From the NCBI GenBank assembly GCA_013205085.1, contig JABMLH010000006.1, positions 216,160-280,159 on the forward strand: a DNA stretch of 64,000 nt, written 5' to 3'. The first letter of the stretch is position 1, and each line of letters starts with the position of its first letter. Both the position numbers and the translations under genes were made by a program. Below, one piece after another: positions 16,375 through 25,551 of the stretch. The notes beneath the pieces were generated by a model. It ran no database searches, had not been told where the DNA came from, and saw nothing but the letters and a program-made list of their open reading frames with translations. The stretch is from Microbacteriaceae bacterium VKM Ac-2854. GTDB taxonomy: Bacteria; Actinomycetota; Actinomycetes; Actinomycetales; Microbacteriaceae.

Positions 16375-16728
16375 ATGACGACACCGCGTGAGCTGCTGCA
16401 GGCGAACCTGCACAGTGTTTTCGGCAACCGGGACAGCGCCTCCCGCCGGTCGGCGATCGACACGATCTACACCGAGGATGTCGCGTTCACCGACCCGGAG
16501 GGGACGGTGGTCGGGCGGGACGCGCTCGAACAGAAGGCGGTGGCACTGCTGTCGACCGCTCCGGAATCCTTCGTCTTCGTTCCCGACGGCATCGAGTACA
16601 CCAGCCCCGACACCGGCGCCCTGGCCTGGGCGTTCGGGCCGGCCGGCGCGCCCGTCGCGCGGGGCATCGACATCATCACCATCACGGACGGACGCATCAG
16701 CGCGCTGCACACCCTGCTGCACGAGTAA
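16375..16728 (+). CDS. SnoaL/NTF2-like protein
   Basis: A 117-residue single-domain protein of the SnoaL-like NTF2 fold. It opens MTTPRELLQANLHSVFG and has the usual DTIYTEDVAFTDPEGTVVGRDA helix-strand turn, later WAFGPAGAPVARGIDIITITDGRISAL and ending LHTLLHE. Such proteins act as isomerases, cyclases or binding proteins. No catalytic residues beyond the conserved acidic pocket positions can be assigned. The ribosome site AAGGAGC precedes ATG 16375. Divergent from the AraC/GyrI regulator, its likely controller. Confidence 0.85.
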   Translation: MTTPRELLQANLHSVFGNRDSASRRSAIDTIYTEDVAFTDPEGTVVGRDALEQKAVALLSTAPESFVFVPDGIEYTSPDTGALAWAFGPAGAPVARGIDIITITDGRISALHTLLHE

Positions 16729-16832
16729 GAGGTTCCGCCGCCGAGACCCGCCGGTGGAGCCGGAGCCCTGCGGTCGAGCTTGCCGACGGGTCCTGGGTGC
16801 CCGAGGGACACCGAAACCTCGATCCGACGGGT

Positions 16833-18309
16833 TCATGTCCGCCGGTTCCCGGTGTCGGTGTTCGGTGGTGGTGCGGGTTTCCGGGGCCGGAACCGTTGCT
16901 CCGCCCGGGGTCTGCGGTGCCGGTGGTTGCGGCGGGGTGTCTGGTGCGGGTCGATCTGCCAGGGTGGCACGAAGTACGGGATGCCGTCGCGCATCACGAT
17001 CTTCCACGCCGAGTGGTGCACGAGGGTGTGGTGCTGGCGGCACAGCAGAACCGTGTTCTCGAGGGTGGTCGGGCCACCGTCTGCCCAGTGGATCACGTGA
17101 TGCGCATCCGCCCAGGTGGCGGGCAGATCGCACTGCGGGAAAGCGCAGCCCCCGTCGCGGGCCATGAGGATCTTGCGCAGCGGGCCCTCGACGAGGCGCT
17201 TCTCGGGCGCCGGCGTCCAGAACCTGCCCGTCGGAGCCGAGCACGACGGGGAGGATGCCCGCGTCGCACGCGAGCTGCCGGATCCGCCCCGCAGGCACCG
17301 GGCCGGCGAAGGTGGTCTCGGCCGTGCCCACCTTCTCGCGCAGCTCATCGAACGGAACGGTCACGATGACGGTCGGTCGGGTACCGCCGTTGCGCGGCAG
17401 CCGGCTGGTGCGGGATGCGAGTTCACACGTGGCGACGAGCCCGTCCAGCAGCAGTTGCGGGCGGGTGCGGCCGGTGACGTTCACGAGGATCGGGTCGCCG
17501 CCGTCTCCCGGGTCGATGCTCACGTCTGCAGTGGTGTCGGTGTTCTCTCCTTCGGTCATGGCGTCGTCGCAGCCGGTGTTCGGCTGCTGCAGTCGCGGGT
17601 TGGTGAACGTGCCGATCGTGGACAGCACGGTCTCGTACTGCAGCCGGGTCATGCATCCGGAGAACGGGATCAGCCCGTCGCGCTCGATCCCGAAGGTGAT
17701 GCCCTGCCGCATCCGCAGGATCGCGTCAGTCGGTTCGGTGCCATCCGGGTGCGCGTCCTCGATGGTCCGCTTCGCACACACGGTCACGAACGCGTCGTCC
17801 TCGGTCCGAGCGATCTCCAACAGCCCTGAGATCAGCGCCTCCCGGGCCTCCTCGGTGACGACGGTCGCGATCTTCGCATCCGTGACCGCGACCCGGTGCG
17901 CGGAGGCGGCGGTGACCTCGCCCGCGCGAACGGCGGCGGCGAGGTCGGGCAGCTTCGCGGCGAGGGGTTCGCCGTGCAGGGTCACCCGGGGCGTGACCTG
18001 GCCGGCGAGGTGCACCCGCCGCTTCGCCTCCGACGACGCGACCCGGCACACCACGTTCAGCACCGCGGCGGCGTTGCGCAGCTGGTACTCCTCGTGAGCC
18101 CGCGCCTCCACCAGGCCCGCGGCTGCCGCGATGGTCAGCGCCTGAGCGGACCGGAGGATCTCTTCGGCGACGATGGCGAACGCGACGGCTTCTTCGGCTC
18201 GCCGCATCCCACACACCGCGTCGAACGCGGTGTGCACCGCGGTGCCGAGGGCGGTGCGGGCGGTGCCGACCTGCTCGGTGAGCGGTGTGGGGGTGAGCGA
18301 AGATGCCAT
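16833..18309 (-). pseudogene. DUF222/HNH endonuclease (13E12-type), interrupted by a frameshift
   Basis: A full-length paralogue (about 491 residues if repaired) of the truncated copy at 1377-1994. It starts at ATG 18309 (MASSLTPTPLTEQ) and reads a DUF222 domain to VLGSDGQVLDAGA. The HNH part (KRLVEGPLRKILMARDGGCAF, then CDLPATWADAHHVIHWADGG, then LLCRQHHTLVHH) continues in another frame to the stop at 16833. The switch lies at a GGG run (17205-17207); removing one base restores GAEKRLVEG. Total length is one more than a multiple of three, as expected for a single inserted base. It is either a recent pseudogene or a sequencing error. The HNH residues themselves are intact. Upstream sequence to about 18404 is shared with the other copy. 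Confidence 0.85.
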
Positions 18310-18579
18310 ACACATACGGTACGCGGCACCTCTGACATCGAACGCGCCTCCAGCCCCGGAACGGGACAACTCACCCCGAAACCGGGCCTGTGGAGGAAGA
18401 GACCGGCCCAGTCGGCGAAGGTTACCTCCGCCACGTTCCGGATACACCACCCTCGTACAGCTCTCCCGACGCGAGGGCAACCCACCTGCGCGGAGACGCC
18501 GGAGCGAGCAGGCTGGCGGCATGGTCACGCCGTAGAACTCCACCCACCCCCTCCACCGCTTCACCTAGAAGGAACCCGT

Positions 18580-18978
18580 ATGCCCGCCTCCCCCGCCCTC
18601 GGCGCCCACCCCATCGGCGTTGTGCTGCTCTCGCAGAACCTCGCCGCCTCCCGCGCGTTCTACGCCGACACGCTCGGCCTCGAGGTGCTCGAGTCCTCCG
18701 ACAGCGCCGTCAGCTACGCCTCCGGCTCGACGCGGCTGACGGTCACGGATTCGACGACCGGCTCGAAGGATGAACAGACCAAGGCGTCCTGGCGGGTCGA
18801 TGACCTCCGGGCCGCCCTCGACTGGCTCGCCGAGCGCGGGGTGACCCCGCAGGAGTACGACTCCGACGAGCTGAAGACCGTCGACGGCATCGCCGATCGG
18901 GGTTCCGTGTGGTCGGCGTGGATCCTCGATCCCGACGGCAACGCGCTCGGCATCGAGCAGCCGAAGGAGACCCCGTAG
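18580..18978 (+). CDS. VOC superfamily (glyoxalase-like) protein
   Basis: A 132-residue VOC-fold protein. The first module has GVVLLSQNLAASRAFYADTLGLEVLE, the usual opening of glyoxalase/bleomycin-resistance domains. The second includes SWRVDDLRAALDWLAERGV and SVWSAWILDPDGNALGIEQ, where the final Glu is in the normal metal-ligand position. AGAAGGA lies eight bases before ATG 18580. The stop at 18978 lies inside the best frame of the following glycosyltransferase, so the two are probably cotranscribed, although a functional relationship is not obvious. Confidence 0.87.
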   Translation: MPASPALGAHPIGVVLLSQNLAASRAFYADTLGLEVLESSDSAVSYASGSTRLTVTDSTTGSKDEQTKASWRVDDLRAALDWLAERGVTPQEYDSDELKTVDGIADRGSVWSAWILDPDGNALGIEQPKETP

Positions 18979-20219
18979 CGGAGCGCGCGGGCACCGAGCG
19001 CTGGCTGGTCGGCGTCACGGAGTACGCCGGCCTCACCGGATACACCGGCGGAATCGGGCGGCACTACGCCTCGTTGCTGCCCGCCCTCGTGCGACGAGGC
19101 GTCGGCATCGACCTGATCGTGTTCTCCGACGAACCGCGACCGGCCGTCGACACGATCGACGGCGTCCGGCTGCTGGGCTGGCATCGGCTCCGCCGCGTTC
19201 CGGCGGTCGCATTGCCGCTCGCGCGGGCGGGCGTGTTCCGGCGCGCGTTCGGGCGCGGACGCTACGCCGCCGTGTTCGCCCCCGAGTGGGCGGGCGTGGC
19301 CGCGCTGCTGCCCCGGCGAGCTCCGCTGGTGACGAATCTCGCGACGAGCACCCGCGTGGCCAACCGCGTGGCCGGCTTCCGCCTGCGCTCCTTCGGCCGG
19401 CGGCGTTTCGCGGTCGCCGCGCAGAGCCTGCTGGAGGATCGACAGATCCGGCGCTCCCGCGGCCTGGTGCCGATCTCGCGGGCGATGCTCGCCGCGAACC
19501 GACGCGAGCTGGGCGCGCTACCTGCGGCGATCGTGGTGCGCAATTGCATCGACGTATCGCGGGTGCAGGATGCGGCGCCGCGGGCATCACTGCCGCCGGG
19601 CTGGCCGACGGAACCAACCGCACAGGCCGAACAGACCGAACAAACCGAACAAACCGAACAAACCGAACAGACCGTACTGTTCCTCGGCCGACTCGAGCGG
19701 CGCAAGGGCGTGGTGGCGGCGATGGCCGCGCTGGCGCGGATCCTGCCGGCCCGCCCCGAGCTGCGCTTCGTTCTCGCCGGCTCGTCGGGCGACGCGCGAT
19801 TCGAGCCCGATCGCGCCGAGCTGCTGGCGATGGCGCCGCTGGAGTGTCGCGACCGCGTCGTCTTCCTCGGCCACGTCGCGGGCGACGAGCTGTATCGCGG
19901 CATCGTCTCGGCCGACGTCGTGATCTGCCCGTCGCTCTGGGAGGGCTTCGGGCAGGTCGCCCTGGAGGCGAAGGCGCTCGGCACCCCGGTGGTGGTCACC
20001 GGCGGCAGCGGCTACGACGACTTCTGCACCGACGGCGTGGACGCTCTCGTGGTGCCGCCCGGTGACGACGCCGCGCTGGCGGCGGCGGTCACCCGATTGC
20101 TGGCGGATCCGACGCTGCGCGCGCGGATCGCCGCGACAGCGCGGGCGGGGATGCACGCGTACACGGCGGACGCGGTCGCGCCCGACATCCACGCGGCGGT
20201 GCACCGGCTGCTCGACTGA
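18909..20219 (+). CDS. Glycosyltransferase family 4 (GT-B)
   Basis: About 436 residues from GTG 18909 (an alternative GTG lies at 18918). No ATG, GTG or TTG start exists after the VOC stop and before the conserved fold, so the gene overlaps the VOC gene by about 70 bp. The N-lobe opens WLVGVTEYAGLTGYTGGIGRHY with the glycine-rich acceptor loop. The C-lobe has VLFLGRLERRKGV and the donor-binding PSLWEGFGQVALEAKALGTP (E-x7-E pattern). An EQT repeat made of five 9-bp units joins the lobes. It converges with the next glycosyltransferase only 12 bp away. Confidence 0.88.
   Translation: MVGVDPRSRRQRARHRAAEGDPVAERAGTERWLVGVTEYAGLTGYTGGIGRHYASLLPALVRRGVGIDLIVFSDEPRPAVDTIDGVRLLGWHRLRRVPAVALPLARAGVFRRAFGRGRYAAVFAPEWAGVAALLPRRAPLVTNLATSTRVANRVAGFRLRSFGRRRFAVAAQSLLEDRQIRRSRGLVPISRAMLAANRRELGALPAAIVVRNCIDVSRVQDAAPRASLPPGWPTEPTAQAEQTEQTEQTEQTEQTVLFLGRLERRKGVVAAMAALARILPARPELRFVLAGSSGDARFEPDRAELLAMAPLECRDRVVFLGHVAGDELYRGIVSADVVICPSLWEGFGQVALEAKALGTPVVVTGGSGYDDFCTDGVDALVVPPGDDAALAAAVTRLLADPTLRARIAATARAGMHAYTADAVAPDIHAAVHRLLD
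19627..19671 (+). repeat. 9-bp in-frame repeat (x5) encoding EQT
   Basis: Five consecutive units of ccgaacaga or ccgaacaaa encode (EQT) repeats in the linker between the two lobes of the GT4 protein. The length is a multiple of three, and the linker position would tolerate copy-number change. Confidence 0.92.
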
Positions 20220-20231
20220 GAGCGCCGCCCC

Positions 20232-21086
20232 TCAGACCCGGCGCCACCCGTCGCCCTCGCGCTGCACCGAACCCGCCGCCGCAAAACGCTCCAGCCACCC
20301 CGTCATCGGCCAGGTGCCCCACCGGCTCGCGAACAGCGCGCCGTTGCGCAGGATGTCGTCGAGGTGCTGCCAGGGCGGATTCGAGGTGGGGTGCCACTGG
20401 TGGTGCGCGTGCGCCCCACCGACCCAGGCGAGCGGCCTGCCCTGCTCGCGCAGCGCGAACGCGAAGTCGGTGTCCTCGCCGCCGTAGCCCTCGTACGCCT
20501 CGTCGAAGCGCAGCTGCGACCACGTCTCGGCGGTCACGGCGAACGACAGCGACCAGAACAGCGTGTACTCCGTCGAGAGCTGCACCACACCGACGGGCGG
20601 ATCCGGCCGGGCGGGATGCGGATCCGCCTCCGCGTCCAGCGCGAAGGGATCGCGGGCGTTCTCGCCCTCCGCGAGGTAGGTCACCGGGCCGCAGAGCACC
20701 GCGTCCGGGTGCAGTTCGGCCGCTCGCCGGTAGCGCTCGAGCAGTTCGACGCCCGGAACGCAGTCGGCGTCGAGGAAGACGATCAGCTCGGCGCCGAGCG
20801 CGACGGCGGCATCCGCACCCGCGTTGCGACCGGCGGCGAGGCGGAAGCCGTCGGGTCCGGGCGGCACGTGCAGCAGCCGCGCCACGGCCACTCCCAGGAG
20901 CGGATCCGCGTCGAGCCCGACCACAACGACGTCCACGTCGGGCAGCAGCCGCAGCTGGTTGCGCAGGTGCGCCAGCCGCGACGCGGTGCAGAGGGTGACC
21001 ACAACGGTCTTCAGCGCGGGCCCGGCACTCAGCGCAGCCCCCGCCGTCAGCGCAGCCCGCGCCCCCAGCGGAACACGGGCCGTCAC
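20232..21086 (-). CDS. Glycosyltransferase family 2
   Basis: A 284-residue GT-A transferase. The core starts at TVVVTLCTASRLAHLRNQL; the metal motif is FLDADCVPGVELLERY. The later acceptor block YGGEDTDFAFALREQGRPLAWV matches galactosyltransferase-type GT2/GT27 enzymes, with AHHQWHP after it. I start at GTG 21086, which overlaps the stop of the upstream gene as GTGA; the longer open frame to 21623 is a shadow. The first 25 residues are a low-complexity GARAALTAGAALSAG segment made by an 18-bp repeat (21012-21065). It is the last gene of a four-gene coupled unit with the three glycosyltransferases upstream. Confidence 0.9.
   Translation of the reverse strand: MTARVPLGARAALTAGAALSAGPALKTVVVTLCTASRLAHLRNQLRLLPDVDVVVVGLDADPLLGVAVARLLHVPPGPDGFRLAAGRNAGADAAVALGAELIVFLDADCVPGVELLERYRRAAELHPDAVLCGPVTYLAEGENARDPFALDAEADPHPARPDPPVGVVQLSTEYTLFWSLSFAVTAETWSQLRFDEAYEGYGGEDTDFAFALREQGRPLAWVGGAHAHHQWHPTSNPPWQHLDDILRNGALFASRWGTWPMTGWLERFAAAGSVQREGDGWRRV
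21012..21065 (-). repeat. 18-bp in-frame repeat (x3) at the GT2 N-terminus
   Basis: Three units beginning cagcgc (21012-21029, 21030-21047, 21048-21065) encode the Ala/Gly-rich GARAAL-TAGAAL-SAGPAL segment that precedes the catalytic fold. Confidence 0.75.
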
Positions 21087-22066
21087 CGCAGCACCCCGGC
21101 GATCGCAGCCGCGGCCCGCTGCGCCGCCCCCGCCGTGCCCCAGCGCTGCCACATCGGCCGCAGAGCGCGCGCCCGCTCCAGCACCGCCGGCCATCGCTCG
21201 GCCGCGGGCCACACCGGCTCCACCACGGCCAGACCGGCGCGGTCGAGGGCGGCGGCGGTGGCGCGCTGCTCGTCGAACGGGCGCTCCTGCGGGATCACCA
21301 CGGCATGGGCGCCCGCCGCCGCGATGTCCGCGACCGCGTTCTGGCCCGCCCAGGTGACCACAAGATCCGCCGCCGCGATCGCGGGCCACGGATCCTCGCG
21401 CCACGCGCCCCGCCCGAGCAGCATCCACGGCTCCCCCGTCGCCGCCGCGGCGGCCGCGACCTCCGCATCCGACACGTTCGAGCCGCCCTGGCCGGCGAGC
21501 AGCACAACGCCTCGACCGCGCTCGTGCGGCTCGCGGCCGTCGAAGCGACTGATACCGCCGGTGTAGACCACCGCCTCCGCCCGTGAGCGCAGGTGTCGAG
21601 GCTGCATCGACTCCGACGGCCACGGCGCCACGATCCGCGTCGCCGCGCGGTAGGCGAGCGCGTGCGGCTCGTCGTCCCGGGCTCCGGGCTGAGTGACGAC
21701 GACCACCGGCACGCCGAGCAGGCGGGCGAACAGCACCACCTCGACCGAGACGTCCACCACGAGGGCGGCGAGCTGCCGCTCGGCGGAGACGGCGGCGATC
21801 GCGGCCAGCCGCGCGCGGTGCCCGAGGTGCCCGAGCGGCGCCCAGTGCAGCAGACCGTCGGCCGTCGGATCCTCGGGCTCGCGCTCGCCCTCCCGGGTGT
21901 CGTCACGCGGCAGCAGCACCCAGACGGTGTCCGCCGGCAGCTGCGCGGGTTCCGGGAGCGAGCTGAAGCAGATCACCGCCGCGTCCAGGTGCGGGCGCAC
22001 CGCGAGCATCCGCGCCAGGTGGCCGCCGCCGTGATGATGGATGTACCAACCGACCACGGGCCTCAC
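21083..22066 (-). CDS. MurG-like (GT28-type) glycosyltransferase
   Basis: A 327-residue GT-B protein. The N-terminus WYIHHHGGGHLARML has the glycine-rich loop of MurG/UGT-type enzymes. The C-lobe has VLLAGQGGSN and AAADLVVTWAGQNAVADIAAAG, then a donor pocket VIPQERPFDEQRATAAAL that closely follows the MurG pattern. No membrane segment is evident. Start GTG 22066 overlaps the stop of the upstream gene as GTGA, and its own stop overlaps the next start in the same way. This makes it the third cistron of a translationally coupled run. Acceptor and donor cannot be read from sequence. Confidence 0.88.
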   Translation of the reverse strand: MRPVVGWYIHHHGGGHLARMLAVRPHLDAAVICFSSLPEPAQLPADTVWVLLPRDDTREGEREPEDPTADGLLHWAPLGHLGHRARLAAIAAVSAERQLAALVVDVSVEVVLFARLLGVPVVVVTQPGARDDEPHALAYRAATRIVAPWPSESMQPRHLRSRAEAVVYTGGISRFDGREPHERGRGVVLLAGQGGSNVSDAEVAAAAAATGEPWMLLGRGAWREDPWPAIAAADLVVTWAGQNAVADIAAAGAHAVVIPQERPFDEQRATAAALDRAGLAVVEPVWPAAERWPAVLERARALRPMWQRWGTAGAAQRAAAAIAGVLR

Positions 22067-23271
22067 GCCGCGCTCCGGCGCTCGTCGGGCTGCCGGTCGG
22101 GCTGGATGTCGGGCTGTCGGTCGGGCTGTCGGTACAGCTGCTCCAGGCGCGCCACCTGATTCACGAGGGCGTAGTGCCGCACGGCGTCGGCGCGGATGCC
22201 CGCCCGAGCCGGCGCATCCGTCGCCTCGAGCAGCTCACGCGTCGCGCCGGCGAGCGCGTCGATGTCGCCCACCGGCGCCGTCCGCACGCCGCGCGTGCAG
22301 GCGGCGATCTCGGGGATCCCGCCGATGGCGAACGCGGCGACGGGAGTGCCGCACAGCAGCGCCTCCGGCACGACCAGGCCGAACGGCTCCTGCCACACCG
22401 GGGTCACCAGGGCGACGGCGGAGCGGCCGACCAGCGCGGCGAGCGCCGGCTGCGCCAGCACTCCGGCGTAGCGGATGTCGTCGCCGAGCAGCGGCAGCAC
22501 CTCGCGGCGCGCGTACTCGGGGTCGCCGATGCGCCCGACCAGCGTCAGCGGTTGCCCGAGCCGGCGCGCGACGTCGATCGCGAGGTGGGCGCCCTTCTCG
22601 GGAACGAGTCGCCCCGACCAGACCAGCCCGTGCCGCGACGCGCTTCCGAGCGGCCAATCCGTGTCGTCGATCCCGTTGGGCAACACGCTCGACTCGATCC
22701 CGGCGCGGGCCCACTCGGCGCGGGTGTGCTCGCTCACCGCGACGAAGCGCGAACGCCGGCCCGTGGCGTGACCGACGGCGTGACCGGCCGAGGCCTGAGC
22801 GAGCTCCGCGGTCGCGGACACGGCCCGTTCGGCGGCCGCGTGCGCGGCGACCAACTCCGGCAGCACCGGCGTGTGCAGGGTGGTCAGCATCGGCGCGCCG
22901 AGTTCGACCGCGCGGCGCAGCGGCAACGGATGCAGGCTGTGGTTGGCGATGGCGTCGATGCGATCGCCCTCCGCCACGAGCAGATCAAGCGCCCGGTTCA
23001 ACGCCGCGCCCGCGCGCTCGGGGTGACCGACGGGGTAATCGGTGTCGTTCTCCGCCTCGTGCTCGGCCCAGTCCGCGGGCGGCAGCACGAACTCGCTCGG
23101 GCCGTCGTCGAGGAAGTCGGAGCCCGCGACGGCGATCAGCCGCACCCGGTGACCGCGCGAGCGCAGCATCCGCACCAGGTTCCAGACGGCGGATTCGAGG
23201 CCGCCGGCGTGCGGCTGCCGGATCGGATGGCGGGAGGGGCCGATGACGACGATGTCGAGGGGCGCGCTCAC
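22063..23271 (-). CDS. Glycosyltransferase family 4
   Basis: A 402-residue GT-B protein starting at GTG 23271, overlapping the upstream stop as GTGA. The N-lobe IVVIGPSRHPIRQPHAGGLE has the acceptor glycine loop. The sequence VSEHTRAEWARAG and the phosphate-binding VWSGRLVPEKGAHLAID follow, and the donor motif is WQEPFGLVVPEALLCGTP (E-x7-E). The C-terminus ends with a RQPD-type repeat tail of four 12-bp units (22084-22131). The longer open frame extending to 24213 is out of frame with the upstream gene and is not used. Likely to use a nucleotide sugar in the cytosol. Confidence 0.92.
   Translation of the reverse strand: MSAPLDIVVIGPSRHPIRQPHAGGLESAVWNLVRMLRSRGHRVRLIAVAGSDFLDDGPSEFVLPPADWAEHEAENDTDYPVGHPERAGAALNRALDLLVAEGDRIDAIANHSLHPLPLRRAVELGAPMLTTLHTPVLPELVAAHAAAERAVSATAELAQASAGHAVGHATGRRSRFVAVSEHTRAEWARAGIESSVLPNGIDDTDWPLGSASRHGLVWSGRLVPEKGAHLAIDVARRLGQPLTLVGRIGDPEYARREVLPLLGDDIRYAGVLAQPALAALVGRSAVALVTPVWQEPFGLVVPEALLCGTPVAAFAIGGIPEIAACTRGVRTAPVGDIDALAGATRELLEATDAPARAGIRADAVRHYALVNQVARLEQLYRQPDRQPDIQPDRQPDERRSAA
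22084..22131 (-). repeat. 12-bp in-frame repeat (x4) at the GT4 C-terminus
   Basis: Four units of the form tcgggctgccgg, tcgggctggatg and tcgggctgtcgg (twice) encode the RQPDRQPDIQPDRQPD tail just before the stop. Confidence 0.85.
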
Positions 23272-24377
23272 GCGCCGGCCCGCTCGGCAAGGAGGCGCAG
23301 ATAGAGCTCGGCGTGCCGCTCGGCGGTGATCGTGTCGGTGGCGAGTCGCTCGCCGTGCCGGGCGGCTCGGAGCAGGGTGCGCTGCACGGAGCCCGCTCGC
23401 GGCCCGCGCAGCAGTCGACCGACGGCGTCGGCGAGGGTGCCGTCCTCGAACTCGGCGACCGTGTCGTCCGAGTGCTGCTGCGCGTAGAAACCCCGGCGCG
23501 GCACCGCGACGGGAACCCCGAGGTCCCAGCACAGTTCGAGCCACCCCGAGTGGCTGCCGTAGCCGTAGGGCAGCACCGCGACGTCGAGGGCGTTCAGGGC
23601 GTCGGCGAGCGCCGCGTCGTCCAAGCGGTCGTGCTCGATGAGTTCCGCGGTCGATCCGGCGCCCGCGAGCAGGCGGCGGATCGCATCCCGCCGCTCCGGG
23701 TCGCGCACCTGCCGGTGCATCCGGATCTGCGCGCGCGTCGGCACCCCCGCCGCGCTCAGCTCGGCGGCGGCGTCCAGCGCGGCGTGCACGGCGACGACCG
23801 CATCGATGTTGGGCCGCAGATCCTTCAGCGCGACCCCGATCACGGCCGTCGGATTCAGCGCCGGGTCGACGACATCGGTAGTGAGCAGGCGCGGATGCGG
23901 CAGCACCTGAGCCGCCCGCCCCCAGCGGGCCCGGATCTCGGCGGCGGCTCCCTCGGTGAGGGTGATCAGCGCGTCGGCGGCGGGGATCAGCACGTCCAGC
24001 TGCGCCCGGTAAGCCGCCTGCTCGCTCAGCTGCGGGTGCTCGAGGTCGTGCACCGTGACGACCACGGGCCAGCCGTTCGCCCGGGCGGCGGCGACCGCCG
24101 CGCGCAGCTCGGCGGGCGGGTACGACTCGGTGCCGAAGTGGATGTGCAGCAGGTCGGCGTCGTCGCGGTGTCGACGGATCCAGTCGGCCCTCAGCGCTTG
24201 CGGGGGCCACCACTGCTCGGCCGGGGCGCCGGGTACGGGCGGATCGGGCAGCAGGAACACCCGCGGATCCGCGCCGATGCTGCGCACGTACGGGTGCGCG
24301 GCGGGCACCGATTGCACGCGCGCGGACGGCGTGCCGGAGAGGGCCGTGGTGATCGGCGGCAGCATCGGGATGGTCAT
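23268..24377 (-). CDS. Glycosyltransferase (GT4-like)
   Basis: A 369-residue GT-B protein. I start at ATG 24377 because GAGGAGGAAC lies directly upstream; a frame four codons longer exists. Features are LLHIHFGTESYPPAELRAAV, VVVTVHDLEHPQ, then a C-lobe with VLPYGYGSHSGWLELCWDLGVPVAVP. The E in SGWLELCWD occupies the donor-binding Glu position of GT4 enzymes. It is the first gene of the four-gene minus-strand unit, and its stop overlaps the next GTG start. It is divergent from the glycosyltransferase at 24529 across about 150 bp of lower-GC sequence that should hold both promoters. Confidence 0.85.
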   Translation of the reverse strand: MTIPMLPPITTALSGTPSARVQSVPAAHPYVRSIGADPRVFLLPDPPVPGAPAEQWWPPQALRADWIRRHRDDADLLHIHFGTESYPPAELRAAVAAARANGWPVVVTVHDLEHPQLSEQAAYRAQLDVLIPAADALITLTEGAAAEIRARWGRAAQVLPHPRLLTTDVVDPALNPTAVIGVALKDLRPNIDAVVAVHAALDAAAELSAAGVPTRAQIRMHRQVRDPERRDAIRRLLAGAGSTAELIEHDRLDDAALADALNALDVAVLPYGYGSHSGWLELCWDLGVPVAVPRRGFYAQQHSDDTVAEFEDGTLADAVGRLLRGPRAGSVQRTLLRAARHGERLATDTITAERHAELYLRLLAERAGA

Positions 24378-24528
24378 GTTCCTCCTCACGCGTGCGAGTT
24401 CACGGCAGCGCGTTGCGGCCTCAATGCGGGGATGTCGCGGGGGATGTCGCGACCGGGAGGCTACTTAGAAAATGGCATGAAGAATCCATTGCCGCACCCG
24501 ATTGACGGGAGGGGTTCGATCGGACAGC

Positions 24529-25551
24529 ATGATGCCGATGTCGCTCCCCGTGACCCTTCTGCTCGGTCCTCCTCGGCACGGTGTTGTGCAGTACGCCCGT
24601 GAACTCGCGCAGGCCGGACGCCTGCCGATCGGCGCGCTCGCGGGCGCCGAGCGGGTGCACGTGCACGTCACGGATCAGGCGCTCGCGGGCAGCCCCGACG
24701 CGGCGGCCCGGCGCATCGCCGCCATCGCGACCCGAGCCCGGTTGACGGTGACCCTGCACGACGTGCCGCAGGAATCGGACGGGGCGCGCAACCTCGCCCG
24801 GCGCGGCGCCGCCTATCGCGAGATCGCCGCCCTCGCCGACGCGGTCGCGGTCAGCAGCCGGCACGAGGCGGCCCTGCTCGCCGAGCACCTCGACGTGCGC
24901 GCGCACGTCGTGCCACTGGGCACGCGCCGGAGTGCGGCTGCGGACGCCGGCCCCACGCGCCGCGGCGACATCCTGCTCGCCGGCTACGTCTATCCCGGCA
25001 AGGGACACGAGAGCGCGATCCGCGCGGCGGCCGAGCTGAGTCGCCGAGTCGGCGCGGCGATCGGGGTGCAGGCGCTCGGCGCCGTGAGCGCGGGGCACGC
25101 GGAGGAGGAACGGCGACTGCGCCGCCTCGCCGCGTCTCTCGGCGTGGCCTTCGAGATCACCGGCTTCCTCGACGCGCCGGCGTACGCCGCCCGATTGCGC
25201 GGCCCGGGCATCCCGGTCCTCGCCCACCAGCACATCTCCGCCTCGCGCTCGCTGCTGGACTGGCTCGACGCCGGCCGCCGCCCGCTCGTGGCCGACTCGG
25301 CCTACGTGGCGGAGGCGGCGCAGCTGCGGCCGGGCACGATGACGCGGTACGACCCGCGTGCCGACGAGCGTACGGACGAGCGTACGGACGGCTCGGCACC
25401 CGGCTCGATGGACGGCCTCGCGGATGCGCTCGAGGCCGCCTGGCGCGAACCGGAGACGACGGTCATCCCGCCCGGCACGCCGCTGCGGCCGAGCCTCGTC
25501 GACGCGGCCGACGCCTATCGCGCGTGGTGGCTGACGGCGGAGCGCCGATGA
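24529..25551 (+). CDS. Glycosyltransferase (GT-B, GT4-like)
   Basis: About 340 residues from ATG 24529 (in-frame ATGs also at 24532 and 24538). It begins PVTLLLGPPRHGVVQYARELA, the acceptor-lobe loop, and continues with VTLHDVPQESDGARNLARRG. The C-lobe has GDILLAGYVYPGKGHESAIRAAAEL, the phosphate-binding GK region, then ITGFLDAPAYAARL. The canonical E-x7-E is degenerate (HISASRSLLDWLDAGRRPLVAD), so it may be a divergent or weakly active member. A DERT repeat (12 bp x 2) lies near the C-terminus. It overlaps the next gene as ATGA. Confidence 0.83.
   Translation: MMPMSLPVTLLLGPPRHGVVQYARELAQAGRLPIGALAGAERVHVHVTDQALAGSPDAAARRIAAIATRARLTVTLHDVPQESDGARNLARRGAAYREIAALADAVAVSSRHEAALLAEHLDVRAHVVPLGTRRSAAADAGPTRRGDILLAGYVYPGKGHESAIRAAAELSRRVGAAIGVQALGAVSAGHAEEERRLRRLAASLGVAFEITGFLDAPAYAARLRGPGIPVLAHQHISASRSLLDWLDAGRRPLVADSAYVAEAAQLRPGTMTRYDPRADERTDERTDGSAPGSMDGLADALEAAWREPETTVIPPGTPLRPSLVDAADAYRAWWLTAERR
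25363..25386 (+). repeat. 12-bp in-frame repeat (x2) encoding DERT
   Basis: gacgagcgtacg occurs twice in direct succession within the C-terminal part of the glycosyltransferase, encoding DERTDERT. Confidence 0.75.

Noticed and set aside
16216..18564. A single 782-residue protein spanning the DUF222 gene and the SnoaL region
   Set aside because: Beyond the GGG run the frame leaves the HNH sequence, and further on it is antisense to the SnoaL gene. It is a frameshift artefact.
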